Below are positions 48,828 through 55,917 of a stretch of DNA of 55,917 nt, piece after piece (within the stretch, counting starts at the first letter, position 1; every line of letters begins with the position of its first letter). The DNA is from an uncultured bacterium. Its GTDB lineage: Bacteria > Krumholzibacteriota > Krumholzibacteriia > LZORAL124-64-63. Position numbers and translations under genes: made by a program. The notes under the pieces are model-generated. The model saw only the letters and a program-made list of their open reading frames with translations. It did not search any database and was not told where the DNA came from. Location of the stretch: positions 1-55,917 of the forward strand of contig CAIWHK010000069.1 in NCBI GenBank assembly GCA_903912525.1, in the 5' to 3' direction.

Positions 48828-49037
48828 GCCTCGCCGTTTCCCCGTTGGACCGGCCGCCCCCGGTTTGGGTGCCGCGGGCCGATCCCGGCCCGTCCGTTTT
48901 CGTCCGGATACGCGAACGCTTTATCAAAGACACCGATCCCATTCGGGAAACGGCACCCCGGCAGCGGAACCTGTCGGCCGGCCGTTCGGCATGGTACATT
49001 GCCCCCGGCCACCAACCCGCCAAAGGGGAGCAAGACC

Positions 49038-50066
49038 ATGGAATACCGTTTCTTGGGCAAGTCGGGCCTGAAGGTCTCGGCGCTGTCGTACGGCGCCTGG
49101 GTGACCTTCGGCGACCAGGTCGACACCGACCTGGCCTACCAGTGCATGACCGCCGCGTACGATGCCGGCGTCAACTTCTTCGACAACGCCGAGGCCTACG
49201 GCGGCGGCCGGGCCGAGACCATCATGGGCGAGGCCCTGCGCCGCGCCGGGTGGCGCCGCAGCGACGTCGTCGTCTCGACCAAGATCTTCTGGGGCGGCCA
49301 GTACGTGGGCCCCGGCCAGCCCTACCACAAGGGCGTCAACGACACCGGGCTGTCGCGCAAGCACATCATCGAGGGCACCAACGCGGCCCTGCGCCGGCTG
49401 CAACTGGACTACGTCGACCTGCTGTTCTGCCATCGCCCCGACCTGGACACGCCGCTGGAAGAGACCGTGCGCGCGATGGACTTCCTGGTGAACCAGGGCA
49501 AGGCGCTGTACTGGGGCACCAGCGAGTGGTCGGCCGCGCAGATCCGCGCGGCGTACGACATCGCGCGGCGCGAGCACCTGGTGCCGCCGACGATGGAGCA
49601 GCCGCAGTACAACATGTTCCACCGCGACCGTGTCGAGGTGGAGTTCGCGCCGCTGTACGACGAGATCGGGCTGGGCACGACCATCTGGAGCCCGCTGGCC
49701 TCAGGCATCCTGACCGGCAAGTACAACGACGGCATCCCCGCCGACTCGCGCCTGGCGCTGCCGGACTACGGCTGGCTGCGGCCCATCGTCGAGGGGCCCG
49801 ACGGCGCCGCGAAGCTGGCGACGGTCACGAAGCTGGCGCCGCTGGCGAAGGAACTGGACGCCTCGCTGGCACAGCTGGCCATCGCCTGGTGCCTGGCGAA
49901 CGAGGACGTGAGCACCGTGATCCTGGGCGCGTCAAAGGTGTCGCAGATCACCGACAACCTGGGCGCGCTGGACGTGGCCGAGCGCCTGACGCCCGATGTC
50001 CTCGAGCGCATCGAGGAGATCCTGGGCAACCGGCCCAAGCCCGAACAGAACTGGCGGGGCAACTAG
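49038..50066 (+). CDS. Aldo/keto reductase, Kv-beta/YghZ-like
   Basis: 342 residues. Conserved AKR features: [23 protein letters not shown] at the start, catalytic Asp/Tyr in [14 protein letters not shown], Lys in STKIFWGG, and His in DLLFCHRPD. The IFWGG and SEWSAAQI forms match the voltage-gated potassium channel beta-subunit/YghZ group, which reduces aldehydes with NADPH. The physiological substrate is not known. ATG at 49038 has GGGGAG upstream. A peptidase gene follows only 1 bp after its stop. Confidence 0.93.
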   Translation: MEYRFLGKSGLKVSALSYGAWVTFGDQVDTDLAYQCMTAAYDAGVNFFDNAEAYGGGRAETIMGEALRRAGWRRSDVVVSTKIFWGGQYVGPGQPYHKGVNDTGLSRKHIIEGTNAALRRLQLDYVDLLFCHRPDLDTPLEETVRAMDFLVNQGKALYWGTSEWSAAQIRAAYDIARREHLVPPTMEQPQYNMFHRDRVEVEFAPLYDEIGLGTTIWSPLASGILTGKYNDGIPADSRLALPDYGWLRPIVEGPDGAAKLATVTKLAPLAKELDASLAQLAIAWCLANEDVSTVILGASKVSQITDNLGALDVAERLTPDVLERIEEILGNRPKPEQNWRGN

Positions 50067-50067
50067 C

Positions 50068-52203
50068 ATGAAGCAAAGGATGGCTTTCATCATGGTCTTT
50101 CTCAGCATCGTCGGGACGGCCGGCGGGTCCGGCGCCGCGCCTGAACGCGTCAACCCGCTGCTGGTGGACTGGGACACGCCGGAAGGGACGCCGCCGTTCG
50201 CGCAGGTGCAGCTGGCAGACTTCGAACCGGCGATGATCGAGGCCATGGCGCGCCATGACGCCGAGATCGCGGCGATCGCGGACAATGCCGAGGCCCCCAC
50301 GTTCGCCAATACGATCGAGGCGCTGGACCGCGCCGGCGCGCTGCTGACACGCGCGGGCGCGGTGATGTCGACGCTGAACGGGACCTGCACGAACGACTCG
50401 CTGCAGGCCATCTCGAAGCGCCTGGCGCCGCTGCGCTCGCAGCACGACGACGCCATCACGCTCAATCCCGCCCTCTTCGCGCGCATCGATGCGCTGCACG
50501 CGAAGCTCGACGCGCTGGGGCTCGAGCCGGAGCAGCGCCGGCTGCTGGACGAGACCTGGAAGGACTTCCGGCGCGGCGGCGCCAACCTGGTCGGCCCGGA
50601 CCGCGAGCGGCTGCGGGCCATCAACCAGGAGATGTCGCTGCTGGGCCTGCAGTTCGGCGAGAACATCCTGAAGGAGACGAACCGGTTCGAGCTGGTCGTC
50701 ACCGACCCGGCCGACCTCTCGGGGCTGCCAGCGGCCGTGGTCGAGGCCGCGGCCGAGACGGCGACCCGCCGCAAGAAGGAAGGCAGCTGGGTCTTCACGC
50801 TGCAGAGCCCGAGCCTGTTCCCGTTCCTGCAGTACAGCGACCGCCGCGACCTGCGCGAGAAGATGTACGGCGCCTACCTGGCGATGGGCAGCCACGGCGA
50901 CGAACTGGACAACCGTGGCCTCCTGGCGAAGACGGCGGCGCTGCGCCTGGAGCGCGCGAAGCTGCTCGGGTTCGCCACGCACGCCGACTTCGTGCTGGAC
51001 GAGAACATGGCCGCCAAGCCGGGCAGCGTGTACGGGCTGCTGAACGAGCTGTGGGCCCCCGCCCTGGCGCGCGCCAAAGCCGAGGCGGCCGATATGCAGA
51101 AGCTGATCGACGCCGAGGGCGGCGGCTTCCAGCTGGCCGGCTGGGACTGGTGGTACTACGCCGAGAAGGTGAAGAAGGCGCAGTACGACCTGGACGAGAA
51201 CATGCTGCGCCCCTACTTCGAGCTGGAGCGCGTGCGGTCCGGCCTGTTCGAGGTCGTGCATCGCCTGTACGGGTTGACGTTCAGCGAGCGCCACGACGTG
51301 CAGACCTGGGACCCCGAGGTGAAGGTCTACGACGTGCTCGACGCCGACGGCACGCGACTGGCCGTCTGGTACAGCGACTACTTCCCGCGCGACAGCAAGC
51401 GCGGCGGCGCCTGGATGAGTTCGCTGCGCAAGGAGAAGCTGGACGGCGGCGCGCGCGTCGTCCCGCTGGTCTACAACGTGGGCAACTTCACGCGGCCGAC
51501 CGCGGGCACGCCCGCGCTGCTGAGCGCCGACGAGGTGCACACGATGTACCACGAGTTCGGCCACGCGCTGCACGGCATGCTCTCGCAGTGCCGCTACGAG
51601 AGCCTCAGCGGCACGGCGGTGGCGCGCGACTTCGTGGAGTTGCCCAGCCAGGTGCTGGAGAACTGGGCGCTGGAGCCGCAGGTGCTGGCCCTGTACGCGA
51701 AGCACTGGCAGACGGGCGAGCCCATCCCGGCCGAGCTGGTCGCCAAGCTGCAGAAGGCGAAGCACTTCAACCAGGGCTTCGAGACGGTCGAGTACCTGGC
51801 CGCGAGCATCCTGGACATGGACTGGCACACGATCAGCGACCCGGCGGTGTTCGCGTCGCAAAATGCGGAACAACTCGTTGACCGGTTCGAGGCCGAGTCC
51901 CTCAGCCGCATCGGGCTGATCGGCGCCATTGCGCCCCGGTACCGCAGCCCCTACTTCCGGCACGTCTTCGGGGGCGGCTATTCGGCCGGGTACTACTCGT
52001 ATGTCTGGGCCGAGGTCCTGGATGCGGACGCCTTCGCCGCCTTCGAAGCCACCGGGGACATTTTCGACCCGGCCACGGCCAAGTCATTCCGCCAGAACAT
52101 CCTGGAGCGCGGCGGCACCGAGGATCCGATGGTCCTCTACCAGCGCTTCCGGGGGCAGGCCCCCGGCATCAAGCCGCTGCTGGTGAGGCGCGGGTTGGAC
52201 TGA
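50068..52203 (+). CDS. dcp: M3 family metallopeptidase, dipeptidyl carboxypeptidase-like (Dcp)
   Basis: 711 residues. A signal peptide (KQRMAFIMVFLSIVGTAGG) is followed by the large helical M3 fold. The zinc motif HEFGHALHG (about residues 495-503) and the downstream Glu region (DFVELPSQVLENWALEPQVL) are intact. It cleaves short peptides, in Dcp by removing C-terminal dipeptides. The signal peptide puts it in the periplasm, unlike cytoplasmic E. coli Dcp. The gene starts 1 bp after the reductase stop, and a terminator follows. Confidence 0.9.
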   Translation: MKQRMAFIMVFLSIVGTAGGSGAAPERVNPLLVDWDTPEGTPPFAQVQLADFEPAMIEAMARHDAEIAAIADNAEAPTFANTIEALDRAGALLTRAGAVMSTLNGTCTNDSLQAISKRLAPLRSQHDDAITLNPALFARIDALHAKLDALGLEPEQRRLLDETWKDFRRGGANLVGPDRERLRAINQEMSLLGLQFGENILKETNRFELVVTDPADLSGLPAAVVEAAAETATRRKKEGSWVFTLQSPSLFPFLQYSDRRDLREKMYGAYLAMGSHGDELDNRGLLAKTAALRLERAKLLGFATHADFVLDENMAAKPGSVYGLLNELWAPALARAKAEAADMQKLIDAEGGGFQLAGWDWWYYAEKVKKAQYDLDENMLRPYFELERVRSGLFEVVHRLYGLTFSERHDVQTWDPEVKVYDVLDADGTRLAVWYSDYFPRDSKRGGAWMSSLRKEKLDGGARVVPLVYNVGNFTRPTAGTPALLSADEVHTMYHEFGHALHGMLSQCRYESLSGTAVARDFVELPSQVLENWALEPQVLALYAKHWQTGEPIPAELVAKLQKAKHFNQGFETVEYLAASILDMDWHTISDPAVFASQNAEQLVDRFEAESLSRIGLIGAIAPRYRSPYFRHVFGGGYSAGYYSYVWAEVLDADAFAAFEATGDIFDPATAKSFRQNILERGGTEDPMVLYQRFRGQAPGIKPLLVRRGLD

Positions 52204-52234
52204 TCATCGACGGTTCCCTTTACGGACCCACGCG

Positions 52235-52263
52235 GGGCCGGGCGTACGCGCCCGGCCCTGTTT
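52235..52263 (+). terminator. Terminator after the M3 peptidase
   Basis: GGGCCGGGCG (52235-52244), loop TACG, CGCCCGGCCC (52249-52258), then TGTTTGC. The stem is perfect and very GC-rich, but the T-tract is short. Confidence 0.7.
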
Positions 52264-52365
52264 GCTAAAGCCCACCCGGACCGTGCCGATCTCCTTGTGT
52301 CGCGCCAAATCGGCGCCACGGACGCACACAGCGTCCATCGGCATCCGCTTTCCGGGGGGATCCGC

Positions 52366-53511
52366 ATGCGGATCACGACGAAATTGACCTGGCTCGTGCT
52401 GGCCGCCGGCCTGGCGCCGCTGACGGTGGTTGGTGGCTTCGCCGCCATCTGGCAGGGTTGGCGTCCACACCCGGTTGCGCTCGCACTGGCGGCACTGGCC
52501 GTCGCGGGTCTCGTCGTTTTCGCGCGCCGCACCGTACGCGCGCTGACTGCTCCCCTGACCGCGACCTACCAGGAACTGGCGCTCGGCTCGCAGCAGGTGG
52601 CTGCGGCCAGTTCGCAGATCGCCTCGGCGAACGCGAACGTGGCCCACGGCGCCAGCCAGCAGGCGGCGAGCCTCGAGGAGATCACCGCGTCGCTGACCGA
52701 AATGGCCGGCGTGGTCCAGCGCAATGCCGAGCATGCCGAGGAAGCCGGCTCCACCGCCAGCTCCACGCAGGAAGCGGCCGAGTCCGGGCGAACGGCGCTC
52801 TACTCCATGATGGAATCGATCGGCGAGATCAAGGAATCGACGGACAAGATGGCGAAGGTCGTCAAGACCATCGACGGCATCGCCTTCCAGACCAACATGC
52901 TGGCCCTCAATGCGGCGGTCGAAGCCGCCCACGCCGGCGATGCCGGACGCGGATTCTCCGTCGTGGCCACCGAGGTGCGCGCGCTGGCTGGCCGCAGCGC
53001 CGAGGCGGCGCGGTCGACAGGCGACCTCATCCTGGTGGCGGTGCGCAGCGCCGAGGCCAGCGTCGCCGCGTCGGAGGCGTTCGTCGCCACGCTCGAAGAG
53101 ATCATCAGCGGCATCGACCGCATGAACGACCTCACGCAGCAGGTGGCCGGCGCCACACGCGAACAGTCGTCCGGCATCTCCCGCATCAACCAGGGCCTGG
53201 CCGGCCTGGACCAGGTGGTCCAGGACAACGCCGCAAGCACCGAGGAAACAGCGTCCAGCTGCCAGGAACTGACGGTCCAGGCCGAGCAGTTGGCGCAGAC
53301 CATCGGCAAGCTGTCGTCGTGGCGCGAATCCACCGAAACGGCGCGCGAGCCGAAGCCGAAAGCGAAGCGCGCCCCTGCCGCCGCCCCCGTTCCGGAATCG
53401 ACGCCCGCTGAGGCGGCGCCGGTGGCCGACGCCAAGCCGGTGTCGCGCACCTGCAAGGTGGAGACACTGACGCTGGACGAACTGTCGGCCGACGACATTT
53501 TCGAGGTTTGA
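52366..53511 (+). CDS. Methyl-accepting chemotaxis-like protein without a sensor domain
   Basis: 381 residues. Two membrane segments (about 8-28 and 35-55) are joined by only a few residues, so there is no periplasmic ligand domain. The signalling region contains the universal hairpin tip [28 protein letters not shown] (read in pieces) and [14 protein letters not shown]. No classical HAMP is seen. A Lys/Pro/Ala-rich tail (about 320-360) precedes a final acidic stretch without the NWETF pentapeptide. It may sense cytoplasmic state. ATG at 52366 has GGGGGGA upstream. The next gene is a bacteriohemerythrin. Confidence 0.9.
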   Translation: MRITTKLTWLVLAAGLAPLTVVGGFAAIWQGWRPHPVALALAALAVAGLVVFARRTVRALTAPLTATYQELALGSQQVAAASSQIASANANVAHGASQQAASLEEITASLTEMAGVVQRNAEHAEEAGSTASSTQEAAESGRTALYSMMESIGEIKESTDKMAKVVKTIDGIAFQTNMLALNAAVEAAHAGDAGRGFSVVATEVRALAGRSAEAARSTGDLILVAVRSAEASVAASEAFVATLEEIISGIDRMNDLTQQVAGATREQSSGISRINQGLAGLDQVVQDNAASTEETASSCQELTVQAEQLAQTIGKLSSWRESTETAREPKPKAKRAPAAAPVPESTPAEAAPVADAKPVSRTCKVETLTLDELSADDIFEV

Positions 53512-53629
53512 GTTGGAGCCCGGCGGAACCGGGATCCGGGGGGACGGGCAGCCCGCGCAGAGCCGTGGTCGCCGCTCGGCATGAAGAAGGCCACCTCGTG
53601 GCCGTCAACGCAACGCAAGGAGCCTGATC

Positions 53630-54037
53630 ATGGCGCTGCTGGACTGGAATACGAGCCTGAGTGTCGACGTCTCCGCGATGGACGAGGAACACAAGAAGCT
53701 GATCGGCCTGGTCAACGACCTGAACGAGGCCATGAAGCAGGGCAAGACCAAGGACGAGATGGACCGTGTGTTCAACGAGCTCGCCCGCTACACGCAGTCG
53801 CACTTCGCCTCCGAAGAGCGCTATCTGGAGAAGATCGGCTACCCCGGCGCCGCCCAGCAGAAGAAGGAACACGCCGAGCTGATGACCCAGGTCGCCGCCT
53901 TCAAGGCCGAGTACGACGCGGGCAAGGCGATGATCAGCGTGAAGCTGATGGGGTTCCTGCGCGACTGGGTGCGGAATCACATCCAGAAGACTGACAAGCA
54001 GTACGGTGTGTGGGCGCAGCAGAACGCCAAGGTCTGA
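53630..54037 (+). CDS. Bacteriohemerythrin with one altered iron ligand
   Basis: 135 residues, single hemerythrin domain. Ligands seen are His21, His58, Glu62, His81, His117 and Asp122; the position expected to be the third-helix first His (four before His81) is Gln77. Hemerythrins hold a di-iron site binding O2, and bacterial ones act in O2 sensing or delivery. ATG at 53630 has AAGGAG upstream. It is 118 bp after the chemotaxis protein, so the pair may work together in aerotaxis, which is inference. A terminator follows. Confidence 0.92.
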   Translation: MALLDWNTSLSVDVSAMDEEHKKLIGLVNDLNEAMKQGKTKDEMDRVFNELARYTQSHFASEERYLEKIGYPGAAQQKKEHAELMTQVAAFKAEYDAGKAMISVKLMGFLRDWVRNHIQKTDKQYGVWAQQNAKV

Positions 54038-54063
54038 GGATTGGCGGACTGACGATGGAAGTG

Positions 54064-54097
54064 AAGCGCCCCGGCTGGGATGGCCGGGGCGCTTTCC
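54064..54097 (+). terminator. Terminator of the bacteriohemerythrin gene
   Basis: AAGCGCCCCGGC (54064-54075), 7-nt loop, GCCGGGGCGCTT (54083-54094), then TCC. It begins 26 bp after the stop codon and forms a 12-bp stem. Confidence 0.75.
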
Positions 54098-54118
54098 ATT
54101 GCCTGCCGGCAGCACCGG

Positions 54119-54155
54119 AAAAAACAAGGGCTCACGGCATCGCCGCAAGCCCTTG
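54119..54155 (-). terminator. Terminator of the tRNA-Lys gene
   Basis: On the minus strand AAGGGCT-type arms (54125-54132 with 54148-54155) enclose an inner CGGC/GCCG hairpin and are followed by six Ts (54119-54124). It sits 7 bp downstream of the tRNA 3' end and marks ancestral chromosome beyond the element. Confidence 0.85.
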
Positions 54156-54162
54156 AAAAAGT

Positions 54163-54207
54163 TGGTACGCCGCCAGGGACTTGAACCCCGAACCTACTGA
54201 TTAAGAG
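54163..54207 (-). tRNA. 3' half of tRNA-Lys(CTT), integrase att site
   Basis: On the minus strand the 45 nt from C32 to the CCA end are intact: anticodon loop CTCTTAA (anticodon CTT), TCAGT, variable AGGTT, T-arm CGGGG-TTCAAGT-CCCTG, acceptor GCGGCGT, A73, CCA. The 5' half is missing: bases upstream do not pair with TCAGT or with the acceptor. This is what a tRNA-targeting integrase leaves at one element border; the whole tRNA should be at the other end, outside the window. Confidence 0.85.
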
Positions 54208-54218
54208 AAATCACGAGC

Positions 54219-54252
54219 CCCCGTTATTGATGTTTTATCTCTATTAACGGGG
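54219..54252. repeat. Inverted repeat next to the att site
   Basis: CCCCGTTA (54219-54226) and TAACGGGG (54245-54252) flank an AT-rich 18-bp spacer, 12 bp inside the tRNA fragment. It could be an integrase arm site or a regulatory hairpin upstream of the integrase. Confidence 0.5.
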
Positions 54253-54304
54253 ATTAAAAAAAGTGTTTACTATTTTGTTTGCAATGATTTAGGTCTGTTT
54301 TCAC

Positions 54305-54333
54305 TTTACTTTCGCTTAACGTAATGATACAAT
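54305..54333 (+). promoter_or_regulatory. Candidate promoter of the integrase
   Basis: TTTACT (54305-54310) and TACAAT (54328-54333) spaced by 17 bp. It would give a leader of about 93 nt to the ATG at 54433. Confidence 0.5.
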
Positions 54334-54432
54334 CCTACATGCCCGAAGTTGAACAGGAGTTGAACGTCTTCACCCCCGTCTTTCAACCGAACGGAGCCCT
54401 GTGGACCATCTAGTAACGATCAAGGAGATGAC

Positions 54433-55623
54433 ATGAATCGCTTCAATTTCACAGTCAAACAAATCAATGCCCTGCCCACACCGACAAAGGGAACTGGTCA
54501 CTACCGTGACAAGGAAGTCAGGGGACTTGAACTCATTGTCACGCCCGGCCAGAAAGGACAGGGCAGGACCTCCTTCTACTTCAATCGAAAGTTTCGGGGA
54601 GAATCCATTCGGATTCTGATTGGAACATTTCCTGAAAAGACCATTGAGCAGGCGAGAACGAAGGCCAAGAAATTCAGTACAATGGTCGACGATGGCATTG
54701 ATCCAAGAAGTACCGCCCCACGTCCACGAGCCGGGCTCAACCTCCAGCAGTTGTTTGATGAATACATCGAAGTGAAGAAGCTGCCCAAAGAGTTGGGTGG
54801 CAAATTGACGTGGGAACAAGACTTGGCCCAATACAACCTGTATCTCAAAAAGGACCTTGGCCACCGGAAGATTAACAGCATCACCAGAAATGAGATCGAA
54901 GACATCCATAGAAAGATGGGGCTGCGAACCCTGACGGCGGCAAACAGGCTCTTGTCCCTGCTAAAGGCCGTCTTCAATCACGCCATACGAAGGGGTCACC
55001 TCACATCTCAGAATCCAGCGATGCTAATCAAGAGGCACCACGAGGAGAAATCCAAGCGAGTCCTGACCGATGAGGAATTGGCTGCGTTCCTTTTGGCATT
55101 GGACAAAGAAACCAACAGGGACTTTCCAAACATCTTCCTGCTTTGCCTCTTCACCGGGGCCAGAAGGAACAATGTCTTGTCAATGAAGTGGGAGGAAATT
55201 GACTGGGCTGATGAGACTTGGACCATTCCAAGAACGAAGAACGGAGATGAAATCACGATCCCGCTGTATCGGGATGCCGTCACCCTCCTGGGCGAGCGCC
55301 ACGAAACAGCACGCACCTCATTTGTGTTCCCAAGCGAGGGCAGTAAGTCAGGCCATATCATGGAGCCAAGATTTGGGCTCCACCGGATCATGAAGAGAGC
55401 CCACATTGGCCATTTCACAGTCCACGGGCTAAGAAGATCATTTGCCTCGATTCTCGCAAGCAGGCACGTCTCGTACATTGTGATTGAACATTGTCTCGGC
55501 CACAAAGCCAAGGACGTCACGATGGGATATGCACGGGTCAGCCTCAAGGCACATAGAGAAGCAATTGATATCGTCGGCAATCACATCATGGCATGTCGTG
55601 GAATTAGCCACACCATCGCCTAA
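54433..55623 (+). CDS. int: Tyrosine-type site-specific integrase (P4-like)
   Basis: 396 residues. An N-terminal arm-binding DUF4102-like region (FTVKQINALPTP, YRDKEVRGLELIV) is followed by a core-binding domain and the catalytic domain. Catalytic residues are Arg in FTGARRNN, Lys in IPRTKNGDE, HxxR in FTVHGLRRSFA, His in EHCLGHKAKD and nucleophile Tyr in TMGYARVS. Such integrases insert elements into tRNA 3' ends, as the adjacent tRNA-Lys fragment shows. ATG at 54433 follows AAGGAG. Its codon use is plainly less GC-rich than that of neighbouring genes. Confidence 0.95.
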   Translation: MNRFNFTVKQINALPTPTKGTGHYRDKEVRGLELIVTPGQKGQGRTSFYFNRKFRGESIRILIGTFPEKTIEQARTKAKKFSTMVDDGIDPRSTAPRPRAGLNLQQLFDEYIEVKKLPKELGGKLTWEQDLAQYNLYLKKDLGHRKINSITRNEIEDIHRKMGLRTLTAANRLLSLLKAVFNHAIRRGHLTSQNPAMLIKRHHEEKSKRVLTDEELAAFLLALDKETNRDFPNIFLLCLFTGARRNNVLSMKWEEIDWADETWTIPRTKNGDEITIPLYRDAVTLLGERHETARTSFVFPSEGSKSGHIMEPRFGLHRIMKRAHIGHFTVHGLRRSFASILASRHVSYIVIEHCLGHKAKDVTMGYARVSLKAHREAIDIVGNHIMACRGISHTIA

Positions 55624-55835
55624 TTGCCTCAGTTGACAGAGACCCCCACATAGCAAAATAGACCACTGATGCCATGTTCTATGACACACAGGCTATACCT
55701 GCGTACTGGGGCCAAACCAGAATGGAGAATGTTCCAATGACCACTTTTGACGACCCAAATGATTACCTTGTAACACCGTAAGCGTCCGGCCGTCGGCGTG
55801 TTCCAGCCGCCCGTGCTCTGTGATATGTTCCCGGA

Positions 55836-55917
55836 TTACGCTTGATCGTTGTTGACGGCGGCGGCCTTGGCCGCCAGCCACCCGCGTGGCGTCAGCTCCG
55901 CCACCCGGCTCTGGGGA
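55836..55917 (-). CDS. C-terminal fragment of an unidentified gene (window edge)
   Basis: Reading into the window from the right edge, 26 codons with GC-rich third positions end at TAA (55836-55838); the tail reads SRVAELTPRGWLAAK then AAAVNNDQA. Too short to assign. Its codon use resembles the chromosome more than the integrase, so it may be a cargo gene of different origin or a chromosomal gene. Between 55624 and 55835 no gene is recognised. Confidence 0.35.
   Translation of the reverse strand, partial: PQSRVAELTPRGWLAAKAAAVNNDQA

Larger units (their letters stand above)
54208..55917 (+). mobile_element. Integrated element, left end only
   Basis: Starts at the tRNA-Lys 3' fragment and contains a P4-type integrase reading away from the att site. 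The sequence from about 54220 to 55780 is visibly AT-richer than the rest of the window, as is common for such islands. From about 55790 it becomes GC-rich again. No second copy of the tRNA segment was seen before the window ends, so size and cargo are unknown. The 395-bp stretch 54038-54432 holds only the terminators, att fragment, inverted repeat and promoter listed. Confidence 0.7.

Noticed and set aside
54163-54207. Complete tRNA gene
   Set aside because: The bases upstream of the anticodon loop do not form the 5' anticodon arm, D-arm or acceptor partner; only the 3' half is present.
55650-55755. Insertion-sequence remnant near the window end
   Set aside because: GACCACT recurs (55661 and 55739) beside CAAAA-type bases, a little like IS21-family ends, but the match is weak and no transposase gene is present.

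Overview
This is a GC-rich bacterial chromosome segment with tightly packed genes. Almost every reading frame has strong GC3 bias, most genes have a Shine-Dalgarno sequence, and overlaps of the ATGA type are common. No rRNA or universal phylogenetic marker is present. The gene content suggests an uncultured diderm lineage of FCB-like or former deltaproteobacterial type, but that is inference. The pointers are an EF-G of the spdEFG1/mitochondrial EF-G1 type, proteins with PEP/pyruvate-binding (PPDK_N) domains, an OmpW-like barrel, an AsmA protein and PilZ.

Layout. (1) 1-4.57 kb, minus strand: spdEFG1-type EF-G, a RecA/KaiC-like ATPase, yggS, yggT and divIVA (cut by the window edge). (2) 4.8-11.7 kb, minus: class II fructose-bisphosphate aldolase, then two KBL-like alpha-oxoamine synthases around acpS and an acyl carrier protein, then an AsmA-like protein. 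(3) 11.87-15.5 kb, plus: overlapping znuA-znuC-znuB-MOT1-like molybdate transporter. (4) 15.6-16.9 kb: a methyltransferase, then tmRNA (ssrA) on the minus strand with its own terminator. (5) 17-26.15 kb, minus: a receiver-PPDK_N protein, glutamate dehydrogenase, a PPDK_N-nucleotidyltransferase fusion, MmgE/PrpD and a small exported protein. (6) 26.3-30.7 kb, minus: lysine-ketoglutarate reductase, saccharopine dehydrogenase and an ALDH7-type aldehyde dehydrogenase, i.e. the saccharopine route of lysine breakdown. Glutamate dehydrogenase two genes further on could recycle the 2-oxoglutarate it uses.

(7) 31-39.5 kb: DinB-like protein, PepSY-TM/DUF4920 pair, esterase, TypA, a TrmB-like regulator with a proline-rich tail, a diacylglycerol/LCB-kinase-like lipid kinase and a PilZ protein. 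(8) 39.7-44.5 kb: GlgX-type debranching enzyme, a structured RNA ending in a strong terminator just ahead of a cysteine desulfurase, an Rrf2/IscR-type regulator with a clear promoter/operator, and an OmpW-like barrel. (9) 44.7-48.8 kb: a three-gene two-component phosphorelay linked by ATGA overlaps. (10) 49-54 kb: aldo/keto reductase, M3 peptidase, a minimal methyl-accepting protein and a bacteriohemerythrin lacking one usual iron ligand.

(11) 54.16 kb to the end: the 3' half of a tRNA-Lys(CTT) with its terminator, then AT-richer DNA with a P4-type tyrosine integrase. This is one end of an integrated element whose far end, probably with the reconstituted tRNA, lies outside the window.

The most worthwhile leads are the RNA before the cysteine desulfurase, the receiver/PPDK_N proteins flanking glutamate dehydrogenase, the saccharopine operon, and the oxoamine synthase-ACP-AcpS-AsmA operon. 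No CRISPR array, rRNA or complete insertion sequence was seen.
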